This document shows, one piece after another, positions 1-7,634 of a stretch of DNA of 16,845 nucleotides (its first letter is position 1; each line of letters begins with the position of its first letter). The notes below the pieces were generated by a model that worked only from the letters and a program-made list of their open reading frames with translations, did no database searches and was not told where the DNA came from. Position numbers and translations under genes: made by a program. This DNA comes from Collinsella sp. (GTDB lineage Bacteria; Actinomycetota; Coriobacteriia; Coriobacteriales; Coriobacteriaceae): NCBI GenBank assembly GCA_019425005.1, contig JAHYYK010000048.1:1-16845 (forward strand), written 5' to 3'.

Positions 1-14
1 CCCCAATGACTAAG

Positions 15-42
15 TTGCAGGTGGCGGCGGTTGTGTTACACT
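15..42 (+). promoter_or_regulatory. Possible promoter for rho
   Basis: A -35-like TTGCAG at 15-20 is followed after 16 bases by TACACT at 37-42, with TG at 34-35 making an extended -10. Transcription from here would give a leader of roughly 135 bases before the rho start codon. Only four of six bases match in each hexamer, and the region further upstream is outside the window, so this is a weak prediction. Confidence 0.3.
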
Positions 43-185
43 AACGCTGCGTAGTTGACGCAATCATCTCGATACAGATCAATGATGTCCGTCGTTTTGA
101 ACGGAACTAGACTGTTTAGCCGCCCTGAAGGTTTATGCAGGGAGCATGTGATCACAGGGCTTGAAAAGAAAGTTGAGCAAACACT

Positions 186-2759
186 GTGTCTGATCAACAG
201 CAAGAAAACGAAATAACGACGACGCAGGCCGCTCCCGCTGCACCGGTTGCGTCGGACCAGGTCGCGGCGCCCGCGCAAGCCTCGGCTCCTGAGACGCCTA
301 AGGCTGCTTCGACGCCTATGCCTGTAGCGGCTGAGAAGGCCGTGCCTGCAACTGGTGAGGAGGCTGCTCCGGCAAAGCCCAAGCGCATGCGCCGCACGGC
401 CAAGCCTGCCGCTGACGGCGAGGAGGTCACCAAGCCAAAGCGCCGTACCACGCGCACGACGCGCGCCAAGCTCACCGTTGCAGCTGACTCCTCGGCGCCG
501 ATTTCCGATGAGGTCGCGCAGGCACGTGCGTTGGCGCAGATTAGCGAGGCTCAGGTGGTGCGCGCCCGCCGTCGTGCTGCCGAGCGCGAGGCCGCGGCTC
601 TGACCGAGCTTGCAGCTCCGTCTGTGCCCGAGACGCCTGCCGCCACCGAGACTCCTGTCGCCGACCAGCCGACCGAGAAGCCGGTACCGCGCACACGCCG
701 TCGCACGGCTGCTAAGGCCGAGCAGGTTGCTGAACAGGTAACCCCCGAGCTCACTGAGGCTTCGGTCCGTTCCGCGGCAGGGGAGGGCACATCGCCTGTT
801 GAGCCCGCTGCGCCTGTCGAGGCCAGCGAAGTTCCCGTTGTCGATCCGGCTTTGCGCCCGCACCGTCGCGGTCGCAAGCCCAAGGCCTTTGTCGAGGCCG
901 AGAAGGCCGCAGCCGCAGCCGCCGCCGCTCGGGATGCTGCGGCGACCGCCAAGTCCTCAACTGCTGCCGATGAACCCGTCCAGGATGCTACGACTTCCGA
1001 GGCCGTTTCTGCCGATGCCGAGCCTGCCGACGTCCGTCCCGGTCGCAGCCGTCGCACTGCTGCTAAGCGCACGTCCAAGGCTAAGGCTGCCAAGAAGGGT
1101 GCGTCCGAGGATTCCGCCGAGACGACCGCCGATGCATCGACTGATGCCGTCGAGCCCCAGGACGTCGAACAGCCTGCATCCGAGAAGCCCAAGCGCGGTC
1201 GCAAGAAGTCCGTTAAGGCCAAGGCCGCCGAGCAGCATGCTGATGTCGAAGCGCAGGTCGATTCCGGCGCCGAGGCCAATGACGCCGCTGCGGCCAATAT
1301 TGGCACCGCCGCAACCGTTGGTGCCGCCCCCGCTGAGGGCGAAGACGGCACTCGTCCCAACCGTCGCCAGCACAAGCGCAACGACGAGCGCAACGAGCGT
1401 AAGGACGACCGCAACAACGACCGCCGCAACCGCCAGCGCGATCGCAAACAGCGCAACAAGGAGCGTAATGCCGCTCCCACCGAGCCCACGCTTTCGCGCG
1501 AGGAACTCGCGGCCATGAAGGTCGCTGAGCTGCGCGAGAAGGCTAAGGAGTTCGAGATCGAGACGACCGGCAAGAAGAAGGCCGAGCTCGTCGAGGAAAT
1601 CTACGTCACCGCTGCGAAGGCCGAGGGCTTCCGCGACATCAAGGGCATTCTGCAGATTCGCCCGGACAGCTCCGGCATCATCCACGCCCATGGCTACATG
1701 AAGTCCAACGACGACGCCTTCGTGCCCGCCTACCTCATCCGCTCCGCGCGCCTGCGCACGGGCGATGTCATCGAGGGCTCGCTGCGTCCTTCGCGCGGCG
1801 GCGACAAGCGCGCCGGCCTCGCCAAAATCACGACCGTCAACGGTCTGGACCCCGAGCAGATTCGCAACCGTCCCAAGTTCGGCGACCTCACCCCGGTCTA
1901 TCCCAACGAGCCGCTGCGCATGGAGCACGGCAAGGACTCCATTACCGGTCGCGCCATCGACATCGTGTCACCGATCGGCAAGGGCCAGCGCGGCCTGATC
2001 GTGTCCCCGCCCAAGGCCGGCAAGACCACGATCCTCAAGAAGATCTGCCAGTCTATCTCGATTAACAACCCCGAGGTGCACCTCATCTGCCTGCTCGTCG
2101 ACGAGCGCCCCGAAGAGGTCACCGATATGCAGCGTTCCATCAAGGGCGAGGTTGTGGCGTCGACCTTCGATATGCCTGCCGACAACCACACCCGCGTGGC
2201 AGAGCTCGTCATCGAGCGCGCCAAGCGCATCGTAGAGCTGGGTGGCGACGTCGTGGTGGTGCTCGACTCCATCACGCGCCTCGCCCGCGCCTACAACTTG
2301 GCGGCGCCCGCCTCGGGCCGCATCCTTTCGGGCGGCGTCGATTCGGCGGCCCTATATCCGCCCAAGCGCTTCCTGGGTGCAGCCCGCAATATCGAGAACG
2401 GTGGCTCGCTTACCATCCTGGCCTCTGCCCTCATCGACACCGGTTCCAAGATGGACGAGGTCATCTTTGAGGAGTTCAAGGGCACCGGCAACATGGAGCT
2501 TAAGCTCGACCGCGACCTGGCCGACCGCCGCATCTTCCCGGCTATCGACCCCGTTGCCTCCGGTACGCGTAACGAGGACCTGTTGGTCGACGAGCAGATG
2601 CGTCCGTTTGTCTTTGGCCTGCGTCGCATTCTTGCCGGCATGAACAACACCGAGCGCGCAGCCGCATCGTTTATCAAGGGTCTTAAGGGCACCAACACCA
2701 ACCAGGAGTTCCTGGTGCGTTCGGCCAAAAAACACAGCGACTACGAGCAGACGTTCTAG
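186..2759 (+). CDS. rho: Transcription termination factor Rho with a ~430-residue disordered N-terminal extension
   Basis: An 857-residue ATP-dependent RNA helicase that terminates transcription as a hexameric ring; the E. coli protein is about 420 residues. The conserved core starts near residue 436 with the Rho N-terminal helical domain (LSREELAAMKVAELREKAKE), then the RNA-binding cold-shock-like domain (~480-555) and the RecA-type ATPase. Visible motifs are Walker A PPKAGKTT (608-615), Walker B region DVVVVLDSITRLARAYN (688-704), Q-loop region GGVDSAALYPPKRF (716-729) and R-loop region FKGTGNMELKLDR (764-776). Residues 1-430 are Ala/Pro/Glu-rich with repeated basic clusters, ending in an Arg/Asn/Asp-rich stretch (389-428), as in many actinobacterial Rho proteins but unusually long. 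The start is GTG at 186: an in-frame TGA at 174-176 rules out anything further upstream, and the next Met codon is residue 45. No strong Shine-Dalgarno is visible, only GAAAAGAAAG at 163-172. Confidence 0.97.
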   Translation: MSDQQQENEITTTQAAPAAPVASDQVAAPAQASAPETPKAASTPMPVAAEKAVPATGEEAAPAKPKRMRRTAKPAADGEEVTKPKRRTTRTTRAKLTVAADSSAPISDEVAQARALAQISEAQVVRARRRAAEREAAALTELAAPSVPETPAATETPVADQPTEKPVPRTRRRTAAKAEQVAEQVTPELTEASVRSAAGEGTSPVEPAAPVEASEVPVVDPALRPHRRGRKPKAFVEAEKAAAAAAAARDAAATAKSSTAADEPVQDATTSEAVSADAEPADVRPGRSRRTAAKRTSKAKAAKKGASEDSAETTADASTDAVEPQDVEQPASEKPKRGRKKSVKAKAAEQHADVEAQVDSGAEANDAAAANIGTAATVGAAPAEGEDGTRPNRRQHKRNDERNERKDDRNNDRRNRQRDRKQRNKERNAAPTEPTLSREELAAMKVAELREKAKEFEIETTGKKKAELVEEIYVTAAKAEGFRDIKGILQIRPDSSGIIHAHGYMKSNDDAFVPAYLIRSARLRTGDVIEGSLRPSRGGDKRAGLAKITTVNGLDPEQIRNRPKFGDLTPVYPNEPLRMEHGKDSITGRAIDIVSPIGKGQRGLIVSPPKAGKTTILKKICQSISINNPEVHLICLLVDERPEEVTDMQRSIKGEVVASTFDMPADNHTRVAELVIERAKRIVELGGDVVVVLDSITRLARAYNLAAPASGRILSGGVDSAALYPPKRFLGAARNIENGGSLTILASALIDTGSKMDEVIFEEFKGTGNMELKLDRDLADRRIFPAIDPVASGTRNEDLLVDEQMRPFVFGLRRILAGMNNTERAAASFIKGLKGTNTNQEFLVRSAKKHSDYEQTF

Positions 2760-2796
2760 GTTGTCATCCGCGCGCAGCGATAGTCATCAATGCGAT

Positions 2797-2830
2797 AAAG
2801 GGTCGGGGCTTTGAGCCTCGGCCCTTTTCC
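2797..2830 (+). terminator. Intrinsic terminator after rho
   Basis: A 14-bp stem (2797-2810 with 2814-2827, including two G-U pairs) closes on a three-base loop TTG. The T-rich part of the right arm runs to 2828. It starts 37 bases after the rho stop codon. Confidence 0.8.
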
Positions 2831-2907
2831 ATAGCGCCGCTCCGCGCTTATTTTTGACTGTAAGACTGACGAACAGCAGGTTTCCCGTTTCAATCCGACA
2901 TCGTCGC

Positions 2908-2936
2908 TTGCAATCGGCAGGGCGGTTTCGCATAAT
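2908..2936 (+). promoter_or_regulatory. Sigma-A-type promoter for the two-gene membrane unit
   Basis: TTGCAA at 2908-2913 and CATAAT at 2931-2936 are separated by exactly 17 bases. This predicts transcription from about 2943 and a leader of about 130 bases before the start codon at 3073. The leader holds a small hairpin, GGGGC/GCCCC (2994-2998 with 3002-3006), and an 11-codon reading frame at 2967-3002. The rest of the 2831-3072 gap shows nothing else that I recognise. Confidence 0.55.
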
Positions 2937-3072
2937 AGCTTTTAAGCTTCGCGACGGAAAACGCAGATGAAACGAACCATATACCGTTGCTTTGGGGCAT
3001 AGCCCCGCTTCATCTTCTCTCGCGCAGCCAACTGAATGATGCGATTTGGGTGCTGGAAGATGGGGAGAGCTC

Positions 3073-4473
3073 ATGGCTTCTTCTGATGCAACACAACGAG
3101 CGGTCCTTGCCGGACTTTCGTGCGGGATCGGTCTTGCCGCTCCCGTGGTTATGTATGCCGCGACGCTGCCGTTTTCGTCGGTGAACGAGACGGTCGTGGC
3201 GGGTGCAGTTCCCTTCGCCGTGGGCGCGGTGGCGGGCGTGGGTATCTATGCCGCCTCGCTGGGTATCTCCGAGTATCGTGCGCAGCGTGAAGAGCGTCTG
3301 TTCCAGCCCGATGCCATGGGCGGTGCCGCCAATCTCAATCAGCATCAAAGCGAGTTCAAGACCGCCTCGATTCCAGTTCAGCAGCAGGATGCGACTCCTT
3401 ACGCTGCGGCTTCTGCTTCTCAGGCTCAGTCGGAGCAGTCTACCTCGGCATTCCTTTCCGGCCTGACTGGCGCGTTCCAGCGCCGTCATGCCGATGATGG
3501 TGTCCCTACCATCGCTCGAGCCGCAGATGCTATGGACGAGGCCGAGGCTTGGTCCATGATCGACAGTATGCTCGACGACGATTCGCCGGTGAGCTGCGAC
3601 CCTGCGCGCTCGCGCGACGTCTATCAAGTCGCCATCGACGAGCTCACCAACGGCGGGCAGACCGGCTCCTTCAACGGCGACGACATCGCCGCCGCGGCAC
3701 GCGCCGTGTCTGGCTCCCAGGCCGCCCCTGCGGGCAGCACGGCGGCTTTTGTGGCACTCGTTGCCAACGCGGCAGCCAATAACGCCTGCAGCGCCACCTC
3801 GGCGGACGTGAACGCTTCTGCCGATAATTCGTACGTTGATGAAGCCATGACCGCGGATGAGGAGGCCGTTGCCGCCCGCCGTGCCGCAGAAAGCTCGCTT
3901 TGGGGCGCTCCTGCCCAGCAGCAGGCGGATGAGGCTGCGCCGTACAACGCAAACCTCGCCAGCATGCCTATCATCTCCGGTGCTGCGGACATCGATCTCG
4001 ATGACCTCGATGAGCCTGCAGCCATCACCGCATCTATTGATGCCCAAGATCGCATCGACACCGGCGACCTTCCGGACGCCTCGCTCGAGGTTGATGTCCC
4101 CATGGCCGACTACTCGGGCCACGAGGACATGTGGGCCGCCGCCACCGCGATTCTGGATGAGATCGACGAGCCTGCTCCTGTTACGGCCCCCGCTCCCGTC
4201 GCTGCCCCTCAGCCTGCTGTCCCCGCCTATGTCGGCCGTCACAGCGCTGTGTTCCCCGAGGATACCGCCCGTATCTCGCGCGAGAGCATCGAGCGAGCCG
4301 AGGCTATTGCCGCCGGCATTATGGAAAATCGTCGTCACGAGCGCGTCAATCAGATCCTCGAAGAAGAGATCGAGCGCCTGCAGTCCTCTACTGCCAAGCG
4401 TACGGGCCGTGCCTATCTGAGCGTTATCGAGGGCGGTACCGCCAGCTTCGCGCCGCTCCGCGCGGAGGCATAA
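3073..4473 (+). CDS. Hypothetical protein: two membrane segments and a long acidic, Ala-rich tail
   Basis: I do not recognise a family for this 466-residue protein. Two hydrophobic segments lie at about residues 11-33 and 41-63, joined by a short loop, so the rest probably faces the cytoplasm. Residues ~75-395 are low in complexity, rich in Ala, Asp, Glu, Gln and Pro, and look largely disordered; a short helical acidic patch occurs at ~150-170. The last ~65 residues look folded or coiled: an amphipathic helical run around ENRRHERVNQILEEEIERL (418-436), then RTGRAYLSVIEGGT (443-456). The ATG at 3073 is preferred over an in-frame TTG at 3046 because GGGGAG (3062-3067) sits five bases upstream of it. 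Only seven bases separate the stop from the VanZ-family gene, so the two are probably co-transcribed. The role is unknown; a membrane-anchored cytoplasmic scaffold is one guess. Confidence 0.8.
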   Translation: MASSDATQRAVLAGLSCGIGLAAPVVMYAATLPFSSVNETVVAGAVPFAVGAVAGVGIYAASLGISEYRAQREERLFQPDAMGGAANLNQHQSEFKTASIPVQQQDATPYAAASASQAQSEQSTSAFLSGLTGAFQRRHADDGVPTIARAADAMDEAEAWSMIDSMLDDDSPVSCDPARSRDVYQVAIDELTNGGQTGSFNGDDIAAAARAVSGSQAAPAGSTAAFVALVANAAANNACSATSADVNASADNSYVDEAMTADEEAVAARRAAESSLWGAPAQQQADEAAPYNANLASMPIISGAADIDLDDLDEPAAITASIDAQDRIDTGDLPDASLEVDVPMADYSGHEDMWAAATAILDEIDEPAPVTAPAPVAAPQPAVPAYVGRHSAVFPEDTARISRESIERAEAIAAGIMENRRHERVNQILEEEIERLQSSTAKRTGRAYLSVIEGGTASFAPLRAEA

Positions 4474-4480
4474 CTTCTGC

Positions 4481-4930
4481 ATGGTTAAGATCAATCGAAA
4501 ATGGGCGGTCGTGACCTGCCTGATGGCGTTCTTGATCTGGGGCAATTCGCTGGTTCCCGGCTCGGGGTCGGGCTCGCTGAGCCTAACGGTCATGGAAGCT
4601 ATTCGCTGTTTCTTGCACGGCGTGGGACTTCCATATGAATGGGTGACCAACTTTGTTGTTCGCAAGTGCGCGCATTTTTCCGAGTATATGGTGCTCGGCA
4701 TCCTGGCAACGCACGCCTTTGATTTTGAGGGCCGGCGCACCTTTGACGTGCTGCTGCCCACGGCGGTGTTCCTGCTGCTGATTCCCTCGATCGACGAGAC
4801 GATTCAGCTCTTTGTGCCGGGACGCGCCGGCATGATCACCGATGTGATGATCGACTGCTGTGGAGCGGCAACGGGCGTTGTGCTCCGATATCTCTTACGG
4901 TCGCTGATGTACGCCAAAAAAGCCGCCTAG
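4481..4930 (+). CDS. VanZ-family membrane protein
   Basis: A 149-residue protein with the VanZ-like signature: RKCAHFSEY (61-69), DETIQLFVPGR (105-115) and DVMIDCCG (121-128), with hydrophobic segments around 8-25, 88-103 and 122-140. The founding VanZ lowers teicoplanin susceptibility in enterococcal vancomycin-resistance clusters, but most chromosomal family members have no defined role and nothing around this one suggests a resistance cluster. It begins seven bases after the preceding gene. GGAGG at 4464-4468, inside the end of that gene, is the likely ribosome site, with a rather long 12-base spacing. Its stop codon (4928-4930) lies inside the left arm of the terminator hairpin. Confidence 0.88.
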   Translation: MVKINRKWAVVTCLMAFLIWGNSLVPGSGSGSLSLTVMEAIRCFLHGVGLPYEWVTNFVVRKCAHFSEYMVLGILATHAFDFEGRRTFDVLLPTAVFLLLIPSIDETIQLFVPGRAGMITDVMIDCCGAATGVVLRYLLRSLMYAKKAA

Positions 4931-4962
4931 GACGTATTGTTTGGTCCTAGGCGGCCTTTTTT
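4916..4962. terminator. Bidirectional intrinsic terminator between convergent genes
   Basis: A perfect 12-bp stem (4922-4933 with 4944-4955) with a 10-base loop is flanked by A6 at 4916-4921 and T6 at 4957-4962. It can therefore terminate the VanZ-family unit on the plus strand and the ROK kinase on the minus strand. The stop codon of the VanZ-family gene is part of the stem. Confidence 0.9.
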
Positions 4963-5044
4963 ATTTGAGGGCTTATATGGGGCGTGGTGGCGTCGTTCCG
5001 TAGGTCGGATTTGCCGGGCGCGCCACGCCCTGTGGGTGCGTCTG

Positions 5045-5935
5045 CTACTGAAGCGCCTGAGCGCCCAGGGCCAAGCAGCCCATAATGCCCTGTTTGCCCT
5101 CGAGGCTGTTGTTGACGATATAGCTATCAATGTCGGCCATCTCGGGCGTGACGATGTAGCCGTTGAGCATCTCGGCGCACTTCTTGCGCGCGAGCGGCAC
5201 GATGGGGGTGTGGTCGGCCACGCCGCCACCGATGACGATCTTTTGCGGTGCGTAGCACAGGATGTAGGTCATGAGCGCCTGCGCCAGATAGCCGGCGAGC
5301 AGGTCCATGGCCTCCGGGTCATCGGCCATCTCTCCGGCGCTCTTGCCACCCCAGCGCTTTTTGACGCCGGGACCGGCGATGAGGCCCTCGAGGCAGTTGT
5401 CGTGGAAGGGGCAGCCGCTGTGCTCGCCAATGGTGTCGCGCGGGTCGCGCGTGACCAGGATGTGGCCGGCCTCGGGATGCATCATGCCGTGCACGAGCTT
5501 ACCGCCCGAGAGCACGCCGGCGCCCACGCCGGTACCGATGGTCAGATACACCACGTCAGTGAGGCCCTGGGCGCAACCAAAGGTGACCTCGCCCAGGCAG
5601 GCGACGTTGACGTCGGTGTCGTAGCCGCAGGGAATATTGAGCTCGTTTTGGATGGTGCCCAGCAGGTCAAAGTAGCGCCATGCCGTTTTGGGCGTCTCCA
5701 GGATCTTGCCGTATTGGGACGAGGCAGGGTTGACTGCGGTGGGGCCAAAGGCGCCGATGCCCAGCGCGGCGATGTCCTTGTCGGCAAACCATGCGTTGAC
5801 GGCCTCAACGGTCTCCTGCGGGGTCGTGGTCGCAATCTGCTCGCGTTCCAGGACCGTGCCGTCTGCATAGCCCGTGGCGCAGACCATCTTGGTGCCGCCG
5901 GCCTCGAGCGCTCCGATAAGCTGCTGCTCTGCCAT
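5045..5935 (-). CDS. ROK-family sugar kinase, probably fructokinase
   Basis: A 296-residue cytoplasmic kinase that would phosphorylate a hexose with ATP. It resembles the Bacillus ROK fructokinases (GmuE/YdhR type) from the N-terminal GALEAGGTK (8-16) to the C-terminal GALGAQALQ-like end. Phosphate-binding glycines are in IGTGVGAG (133-140) and GGGV (236-239). The likely catalytic base is Asp108 in TDVN. The ROK zinc site is complete: His158 in EAGH and Cys175-x2-His178-x2-Cys181 (CPFHDNC). The ATG at 5935 has a good ribosome site (AGAGAGGA) about six bases upstream. It is a single-gene unit with no sugar transporter beside it, so the fructose assignment rests on family resemblance; other hexoses are possible. 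Confidence 0.9.
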   Translation of the reverse strand: MAEQQLIGALEAGGTKMVCATGYADGTVLEREQIATTTPQETVEAVNAWFADKDIAALGIGAFGPTAVNPASSQYGKILETPKTAWRYFDLLGTIQNELNIPCGYDTDVNVACLGEVTFGCAQGLTDVVYLTIGTGVGAGVLSGGKLVHGMMHPEAGHILVTRDPRDTIGEHSGCPFHDNCLEGLIAGPGVKKRWGGKSAGEMADDPEAMDLLAGYLAQALMTYILCYAPQKIVIGGGVADHTPIVPLARKKCAEMLNGYIVTPEMADIDSYIVNNSLEGKQGIMGCLALGAQALQ

Positions 5936-5970
5936 AGTATTCCTCTCTGGACGAGTTGCTCCGTGACTAA

Positions 5971-5976
5971 AGTATA
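5971..5976 (-). promoter_or_regulatory. Possible -10 box for the ROK kinase
   Basis: TATACT on the minus strand lies about 35 bases upstream of the kinase start codon, in an AT-rich stretch just past the aminotransferase terminator. No good -35 hexamer is visible at 16-18 bases. Confidence 0.35.
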
Positions 5977-6002
5977 GCGCTCTAAAAAATAAATGAGGTC
6001 GC

Positions 6003-6047
6003 TATAAAAAGAAACCTCATGGCCCAACGGGTTCACGAGGTTTCTTT
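6003..6047 (-). terminator. Intrinsic terminator after the aminotransferase
   Basis: The arms AAAGAAACCTC (6008-6018) and GAGGTTTCTTT (6037-6047) form an 11-bp stem, with further pairing of CCC and GGG inside the loop. Read on the minus strand, the stem runs into TTTCTTTTTATAG, giving the uridine-rich tail. It begins 24 bases after the aminotransferase stop codon. Confidence 0.75.
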
Positions 6048-6070
6048 GTGCCTTTAGTTACTGACCGTCC

Positions 6071-7252
6071 TTACCCGCGCGGGTTGATTTTATCACGTAG
6101 CGACTTGAGGTTCTCAAGCGCCGCGTTAAGCGTCTCGTCTCGCTTGGCAAAGTGGAAACGAATCAGATGGTTGACGGGCTCGCGGAAGAAGCTCGAGCCG
6201 GGCACGGCGCCCACGCCCACCTTTGAGGCCAGGTCCTCGCAGAAGTCGAGGTCGCTGTCATAGCAAAACTCAGAGATGTCCATCATCACGTAGTAGGCGC
6301 CCTGCGGCACGTTGTGCGTGAGGCCGATGCTGTCGAGTCCCTGACAGAATAGGTCGCGCTTGGCGGTGTAGAGGTCGAGGACCTCCTGGTAATAACTGTC
6401 GTCGAAGTTGAGGGCGGTGACGACGGCCTCTTGCAGGGGAGCGGCGGCGCCTACGGTGAGGAAGTCGTGGACCTTTTTGATGCGCTCGGTGATTTCGGCG
6501 GGAGCGATGGTGTAGCCTAGGCGCCAGCCGGTGATGGAGTAGGTCTTGGACAGCGAGCTGCAGCTGATGGTGCGCTCAAACATGCCGGGCAGCGTGGCCA
6601 TGTACACGTGCTCGTGGGGCGCGTAGACGATGTGCTCGTACACCTCGTCGGTGATGCAGTAGGCGTCGTACTTCTTGCACAGGTCGGCAATAAAAGTGAG
6701 CTCCTCGCGCGTAAAGACCTTGCCACAGGGGTTGGACGGGTTGCATAGGACGATCGCCTTGGGATCGTTGTCGCGGAAGGCCGCCTCCAGGACCTCACGG
6801 TCAAAGTCAAAGGTGGGCGGGTTGAGCGGCACGTAGATAGGCTCCGCACCCGAAAGGATCGTGTCGGCGCCGTAGTTCTCGTAGAACGGAGAGAAAATGA
6901 CGACTTTGTCGCCGGGGTTTGTGACCGTCATCATGGCGGCCATCATGGCCTCGGTGGAGCCGCAGGTGACCACGATGTTCTCGTTGGGGTTGATCGGCAT
7001 GCCCATAAAGTGCTCCTGCTTGGCGGCAAGCGCCTCGCGCATGGCCTGGGAGCCCCAGGTGATGGAGTACTGGTGGTAAAGCGGCTTGGGGTCGGTGGCA
7101 ATGGTGCTGAGGCTATCGAGCAGCTGCGCCGGGGGATCGAAATCGGGGAAGCCCTGCGACAGGTTGACGGCACCATACTTGTTGGAGATGCGCGTCATGC
7201 GGCGGATGACCGAATCGGTAAACGCCGCCGTGCGGTTGGAGAGTTCTTTCAT
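6071..7252 (-). CDS. Pyridoxal-phosphate class I/II aminotransferase
   Basis: A 393-residue fold-type I aminotransferase that would move an amino group between an amino acid and a 2-oxo acid. The N-terminal NLSQGFPDFDPP (30-41) is typical of the kynurenine/methionine aminotransferase branch (YbdL-like), though many relatives are annotated as aspartate aminotransferases. Cofactor residues are visible: NPSNPCGK with Asn174, TDEVYEH with Asp202 and Tyr205, the Schiff-base Lys236 in SSLSKTYSITGWRLGY, and the carboxylate-binding Arg365 in LIRFHFAK. The ATG at 7252 follows GAAAGGAT at a suitable distance. An in-frame extension of 52 codons upstream exists, but it reads through the divergent intergenic region and adds no family homology. 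It is a single gene with its own terminator; substrate not decided. Confidence 0.92.
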   Translation of the reverse strand: MKELSNRTAAFTDSVIRRMTRISNKYGAVNLSQGFPDFDPPAQLLDSLSTIATDPKPLYHQYSITWGSQAMREALAAKQEHFMGMPINPNENIVVTCGSTEAMMAAMMTVTNPGDKVVIFSPFYENYGADTILSGAEPIYVPLNPPTFDFDREVLEAAFRDNDPKAIVLCNPSNPCGKVFTREELTFIADLCKKYDAYCITDEVYEHIVYAPHEHVYMATLPGMFERTISCSSLSKTYSITGWRLGYTIAPAEITERIKKVHDFLTVGAAAPLQEAVVTALNFDDSYYQEVLDLYTAKRDLFCQGLDSIGLTHNVPQGAYYVMMDISEFCYDSDLDFCEDLASKVGVGAVPGSSFFREPVNHLIRFHFAKRDETLNAALENLKSLRDKINPRG

Positions 7253-7334
7253 GCCTATCCTTTCGAGCATTGGGTGGAGCAAGTTTACTCCTATGGAACC
7301 GGTGGGATTTGCTCGAAACGGGCTCGAAAAACTC

Positions 7335-7353
7335 TTTTCAAAATTCTTGAAAA
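7335..7353. promoter_or_regulatory. Inverted repeat between divergent aminotransferase and tRNA promoters
   Basis: TTTTCAA and TTGAAAA are perfect 7-bp arms around a five-base centre. The site ends seven bases upstream of the tRNA-His -35 box, in AT-rich DNA. It could be an operator or simply an UP-element-like AT tract; nothing visible decides this. Confidence 0.3.
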
Positions 7354-7360
7354 TTGGGGC

Positions 7361-7389
7361 TTGCATCGCGTGGCGTTCCTTGCAATAAT
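7361..7389 (+). promoter_or_regulatory. Promoter of the tRNA cluster
   Basis: TTGCAT (7361-7366), a 17-base spacer and AATAAT (7384-7389) preceded by TGC make an extended -10. The start would be near 7396, about 20 bases before tRNA-His. The AT-rich stretch just upstream would suit a strong stable-RNA promoter. Confidence 0.6.
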
Positions 7390-7416
7390 AGTCGAGCGCG
7401 AAGCGCACAGGACACG

Positions 7417-7493
7417 GTGGGTGTAGCTCAGTTGGCTAGAGCGACGGGTTGTGGTCCCGTAGGTCGAGGGTTCGAGTCCCTTTACCCACCCCA
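7417..7493 (+). tRNA. tRNA-His (anticodon GTG)
   Basis: A full 77-base cloverleaf: acceptor GTGGGTG with TACCCAC, anticodon GTG at 7451-7453, T loop TTCGAGT. The terminal CCA is encoded. The base before the acceptor (7416) is G and the discriminator is C, matching the G-1:C73 identity pair that marks tRNA-His. Confidence 0.97.
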
Positions 7494-7515
7494 GTTCTTG
7501 CTTCGTGTCGATATC

Positions 7516-7591
7516 GGGTCGTTAGCTCAGTTGGTAGAGCAGGGGACTCTTAATCCCAAGGTCCAGGGTTCGACCCCCTGACGGCCCACCA
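7516..7591 (+). tRNA. tRNA-Lys (anticodon CTT), copy 1
   Basis: A 76-base cloverleaf with acceptor GGGTCGT/ACGGCCC, anticodon CTT at 7549-7551, a perfect T stem CAGGG/CCCTG and encoded CCA. The top pair of the anticodon stem is a G-A mismatch. It reads AAG, the lysine codon that dominates the genes of this window. Confidence 0.97.
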
Positions 7592-7604
7592 CACGATATC
7601 TCCT

Positions 7605-7630
7605 CTAAAGTCCGCCACCACGGACTTTAG
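7605..7630. repeat. Hairpin between the two tRNA-Lys genes
   Basis: CTAAAGTCCG (7605-7614) and CGGACTTTAG (7621-7630) form a perfect 10-bp stem with a CCACCA loop, followed by only CTTT before the second tRNA. It may be a processing signal or a weak attenuator; there is no real T-tract. Confidence 0.5.
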
Positions 7631-7634
7631 CTTT

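Noticed and set aside
389..1475. Nucleotide tandem repeats in the rho extension
   Set aside because: The basic clusters recur at protein level, but I see no exact periodic DNA unit; spacing varies from about 20 to 60 codons. Reported only as protein cassettes.
551..1573. Long minus-strand frames within rho (also 957-1928)
   Set aside because: Ser/Ala/Arg-rich shadows of the repetitive extension; rho is clear on the other strand.
3010..4761. A 583-codon open frame on the minus strand
   Set aside because: It is antisense to the two-membrane-segment gene and part of the VanZ-family gene, has no ribosome site, and its Arg/Gly/His-rich composition is typical of a shadow frame.
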